Source: Tildeniella nuda ZEHNDER 1965/U140 (GTDB lineage Bacteria > Cyanobacteriota > Cyanobacteriia > Leptolyngbyales > Leptolyngbyaceae). Taken from it: a stretch of DNA of 64,000 bases. Both the position numbers and the translations under genes were made by a program. The notes beneath the pieces were generated by a model that saw nothing but the letters and a program-made list of their open reading frames with translations, ran no database searches and was not told where the DNA came from. Within the stretch, counting starts at the first letter, position 1; each line of letters begins with the position of its first letter. Below are positions 61,951 to 64,000 of this stretch, one piece after another. The stretch is taken from NCBI GenBank assembly GCA_019358895.1, contig JAHHIG010000003.1, positions 186,001 to 250,000 of the forward strand. Direction: 5' to 3'.

Positions 61951-62284
61951 AACTTAATCGCTCTTCACACGTTTGCTTTGCTTCAAGAAAAACCAGCTTG
62001 ATGTCGAAAATGCTTATGGAGTAAACCTTTTTAGCGCGTGTGTGATGCAGCCATCGGCGATCGATGCCTCAGTCTCGCTGGTTTAGGTTCCGTGTACCTC
62101 AACCAGGTCGCTTACTCAGGTGAACTCGTTTAACCGCATTGACTGTATCCGAAGCGGTGCTGAAAGTGTATATTTGATAAGAATTTTCGCAGTTCCAGTA
62201 TTTTCAGCTTGTCTGAAGCTAAGTAAAGCTGCTTGCCTGAGCTTAAGTAAAGCTGTTCTCCAGCAGTGCATTGAAGGGTTAGAA
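61951..62284. other. Spacer with a 24-bp tandem repeat
   Basis: About 334 bp. Two adjacent 24-bp units at 62208-62231 and 62232-62255 differ at a few positions; both contain AAGTAAAGCTG and begin CTTG. They lie 29 bp before the next ATG. The frame through them is open, which lengthens the ORF upstream, but family comparison favours ATG 62285. Confidence 0.65.
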
Positions 62285-63805
62285 ATGAAACATTTTCCTG
62301 TAGTCATCATTGGTGCTGGTCCAGCCGGATTGACAGCAGCGTATGAACTAATGAAGCGAGGCATTCGCTGTGTTGTCTTAGAACAGGCAGACAAAGTTGG
62401 GGGTATCTCACGGACAGAAACTTACAAGGGCTATCGTTTCGATATTGGTGGACACCGTTTTTTTACCAAAGTTCCAGCGGTGCAACAGTTCTGGCAGGAA
62501 GTTCTAGGGGATGACTTTATCAAAGTGCCCCGCCTGTCTCGAATTTACTACCAGGGTAAGTTTTATGACTATCCGTTGTCGTTGCTGAACACGCTGCGGA
62601 ACTTAGGTATTGTACCCAGTGCCTTGATTTTGCTGAGCTATTTGAAAGCACGGCTGAACGTGAAGCTAAACCCTGGGCAAGACGCTGAAACCTTTGAGGA
62701 TTGGGTCACAGAACGCTTTGGCGAACGGCTTTACCGGACGTTCTTCAAAACGTATACGGAAAAAGTTTGGGGTATTCCCTGTCATAAAATTCGAGCCGAT
62801 TGGGCTGCCCAACGCATTCAAGATATGTCTTTGAAGAGTGCTGTGATTAACGCGCTCTTTGGTAGCCAGAATGCCAAAAGTTTGATCAAAGAGTTTGACT
62901 ACCCGATTCTGGGTCCGGGGATGATGTGGGAGCGCTGTCAGGAAATGGTCGAAGCGAAGGGTTCTCCCGTACATCTCAACACGACGGTCACTCGCATTCA
63001 GCGTTCCGGTAGTCAGATTCAGCGCCTTACCGCGCGTCAGGGCGATCGCACGTTGCAATTTACGGCAGACCATGTGATTTCGACAATGCCTGTAACAGCC
63101 TTACTCCGTCGTCTCGATCCAACACCGCCTCCAGATGTGTTGGCGGCGGCTCAAGGCTTGAAATATCGAGACTTTCTCATCGTGTCGTTGATGATTAAGC
63201 GATCGCACCTCTTTCCCGATAACTGGCTGTATATCCACAGCCCGGAGTTTAAGGTGGGGCGGATTCAAAATTTCAAGAATTGGAGTCCAGCGATGGTGCC
63301 TGACCCTAGCAAAACGTGCCTGGGGATGGAGTACTTTTGCACCCAGGGCGATGAACTTTGGGAGCGATCGGATGCCCAATTAATTCAACTGGCAACGCAA
63401 GAAGCGATCGCGCTGAAACTCGGTGTGCAGACGGGCGATGTTGAAGATGCTGTCGTCATTCGTCAGCCGAAAGCCTATCCTGTGTATGATGCGGAGTATC
63501 GGCTGCACCTGCAAGTGTTGCAAGATTACTTGGAAACCTTTGACAACTTGCAGACGGTTGGGCGCAATGGGTTGCATCGCTATAACAATCAGGATCACTC
63601 TATGTTGACGGCGATGCTGGCGGTTCGCAATCTTCTGGGCGAAGACCACGACCTCTGGGCAGTTAATACAGAACGATCGTACCAGGAAGCGTTCACGGTT
63701 GAAGACGCGCAAAAGCAAGCATTGGCACAGGCGCTGCGTTCCAAGACCGATCCACTGTCGTCAGATTCACTGTCTTCAGATCACCCAACTGCTACAATCC
63801 ACTAA
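62285..63805 (+). CDS. FAD-dependent oxidoreductase of the UDP-galactopyranose mutase/protoporphyrinogen oxidase-like group
   Basis: About 506 residues. FAD motif [21 protein letters not shown], then [33 protein letters not shown], the pattern of UGM-like and amine-oxidase-like flavoproteins. [23 protein letters not shown] and [20 protein letters not shown] are conserved in the group. By family it reshapes or oxidises a nucleotide sugar or lipid-linked sugar. It follows a GT2 gene on the same strand, 334 bp away, consistent with surface-glycan work. The tail ([15 protein letters not shown]) is low complexity. Confidence 0.85.
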   Translation: MKHFPVVIIGAGPAGLTAAYELMKRGIRCVVLEQADKVGGISRTETYKGYRFDIGGHRFFTKVPAVQQFWQEVLGDDFIKVPRLSRIYYQGKFYDYPLSLLNTLRNLGIVPSALILLSYLKARLNVKLNPGQDAETFEDWVTERFGERLYRTFFKTYTEKVWGIPCHKIRADWAAQRIQDMSLKSAVINALFGSQNAKSLIKEFDYPILGPGMMWERCQEMVEAKGSPVHLNTTVTRIQRSGSQIQRLTARQGDRTLQFTADHVISTMPVTALLRRLDPTPPPDVLAAAQGLKYRDFLIVSLMIKRSHLFPDNWLYIHSPEFKVGRIQNFKNWSPAMVPDPSKTCLGMEYFCTQGDELWERSDAQLIQLATQEAIALKLGVQTGDVEDAVVIRQPKAYPVYDAEYRLHLQVLQDYLETFDNLQTVGRNGLHRYNNQDHSMLTAMLAVRNLLGEDHDLWAVNTERSYQEAFTVEDAQKQALAQALRSKTDPLSSDSLSSDHPTATIH

Positions 63806-63890
63806 GCTAACGGCTTACAGCAGGAGTCAGGAGCCAGAAGTCATACCAAATCAAATTGCAAACGCTACAGATTCTTTGCCCTCATCCCAA

Positions 63891-63912
63891 CCCTTCTCCC
63901 CAGGGAGAAGGG
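63891..63912. repeat. Inverted repeat hairpin after the flavoprotein gene
   Basis: CCCTTCTCCC (63891-63900) and GGGAGAAGGG (63903-63912) form a perfect 10-bp stem with a CA loop. This CCTTCTCCC-type hairpin is a common dispersed motif in cyanobacterial genomes. No T-run follows. The remaining sequence to 64000 shows no complete gene. Confidence 0.7.
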
Positions 63913-64000
63913 CTAAATTCAAAAGCCAACGGGCTTGTCTAAAGCTGACTAAAACACCCAACGAAGAGACGTGTCAAACCTTGTAAGCGTTGAACCGATG

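Overview
The window is a chromosomal stretch of a cyanobacterium. It is saturated with GCGATCGC/CGATCG (HIP1-type) octamers. It encodes cyanobacterial marker families: a DUF1830 protein, a tocopherol-type methyltransferase, a lumenal pentapeptide protein, an FdC2-like ferredoxin, a phosphoribulokinase-like protein and an apparent McdAB carboxysome-positioning pair. Intergenic spaces carry the low-complexity tracts common in filamentous cyanobacteria: runs of GGGGAGT, GAAGGCA, AAAGGCT and GCTGACC. The genus cannot be fixed from the sequence alone. No rRNA operon, CRISPR array, prophage or intact insertion sequence is visible; two tRNA-Ser genes are present.

Layout. 0-4.7 kb: thioredoxin, exported protein, HU, CobD-like aminotransferase, flavoprotein. 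4.7-6.1 kb: an AT-rich, HIP1-free insert with a membrane-anchored dUTPase-fold protein facing a dCTP deaminase. 6.1-9.3 kb: CobO-like protein with a degenerate P-loop, RNase PH, Uma2 and Rpn nucleases. 9.3-9.7 kb: a 21-bp-period array. 9.9-25.9 kb: mostly housekeeping genes (orphan DevA-type ATPase, GT2-TPR, radical SAM, DICT/HD-GYP-like regulator, pentapeptide protein, ArsP-type permease with its TIGR03943 partner, thioesterase, methyltransferase, DUF4058, GH13 amylase, ParA/McdA, McdB, polyphosphate glucokinase). 26-45 kb: tRNA-Ser(UGA), serine acetyltransferase, Prk-like kinase, ComB, tRNA-Ser(GGA), a nest of mini-elements at 31.2-31.5 kb, GAF-LuxR regulator, phosphoglucomutase, L,D-transpeptidase, BrkB-like protein, LCP protein, ferredoxins, nuclease, inositol phosphatase, J-domain/TPR protein, HisZ and a LivF-type ATPase.

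45-58 kb is an accessory region: a truncated helicase next to an IS1 remnant, four short-chain dehydrogenases or their relics, two ABM monooxygenases, MerR, MarR and HxlR regulators with recognisable operators, two exported beta-propeller proteins, an MFS exporter, an alpha/beta hydrolase, several mosaic pseudogenes and a second 21-bp array. It looks like a repeatedly rearranged stress or xenobiotic-response island. 58-64 kb returns to chromosomal genes: a CDC48-like AAA ATPase, small conserved proteins, a GT2 and a UGM-like flavoprotein.

Most interesting: the two unrelated-position 21-bp-period arrays (exactly two DNA turns, with a shared CTYGAA core); the dUTPase-like/Dcd island with an inverted repeat bracketing its -10 box; a 25-bp MarR operator repeated at two promoters; a 20-bp perfect MerR dyad between divergent genes; the McdAB pair; and simple repeats that have entered coding sequences in frame.
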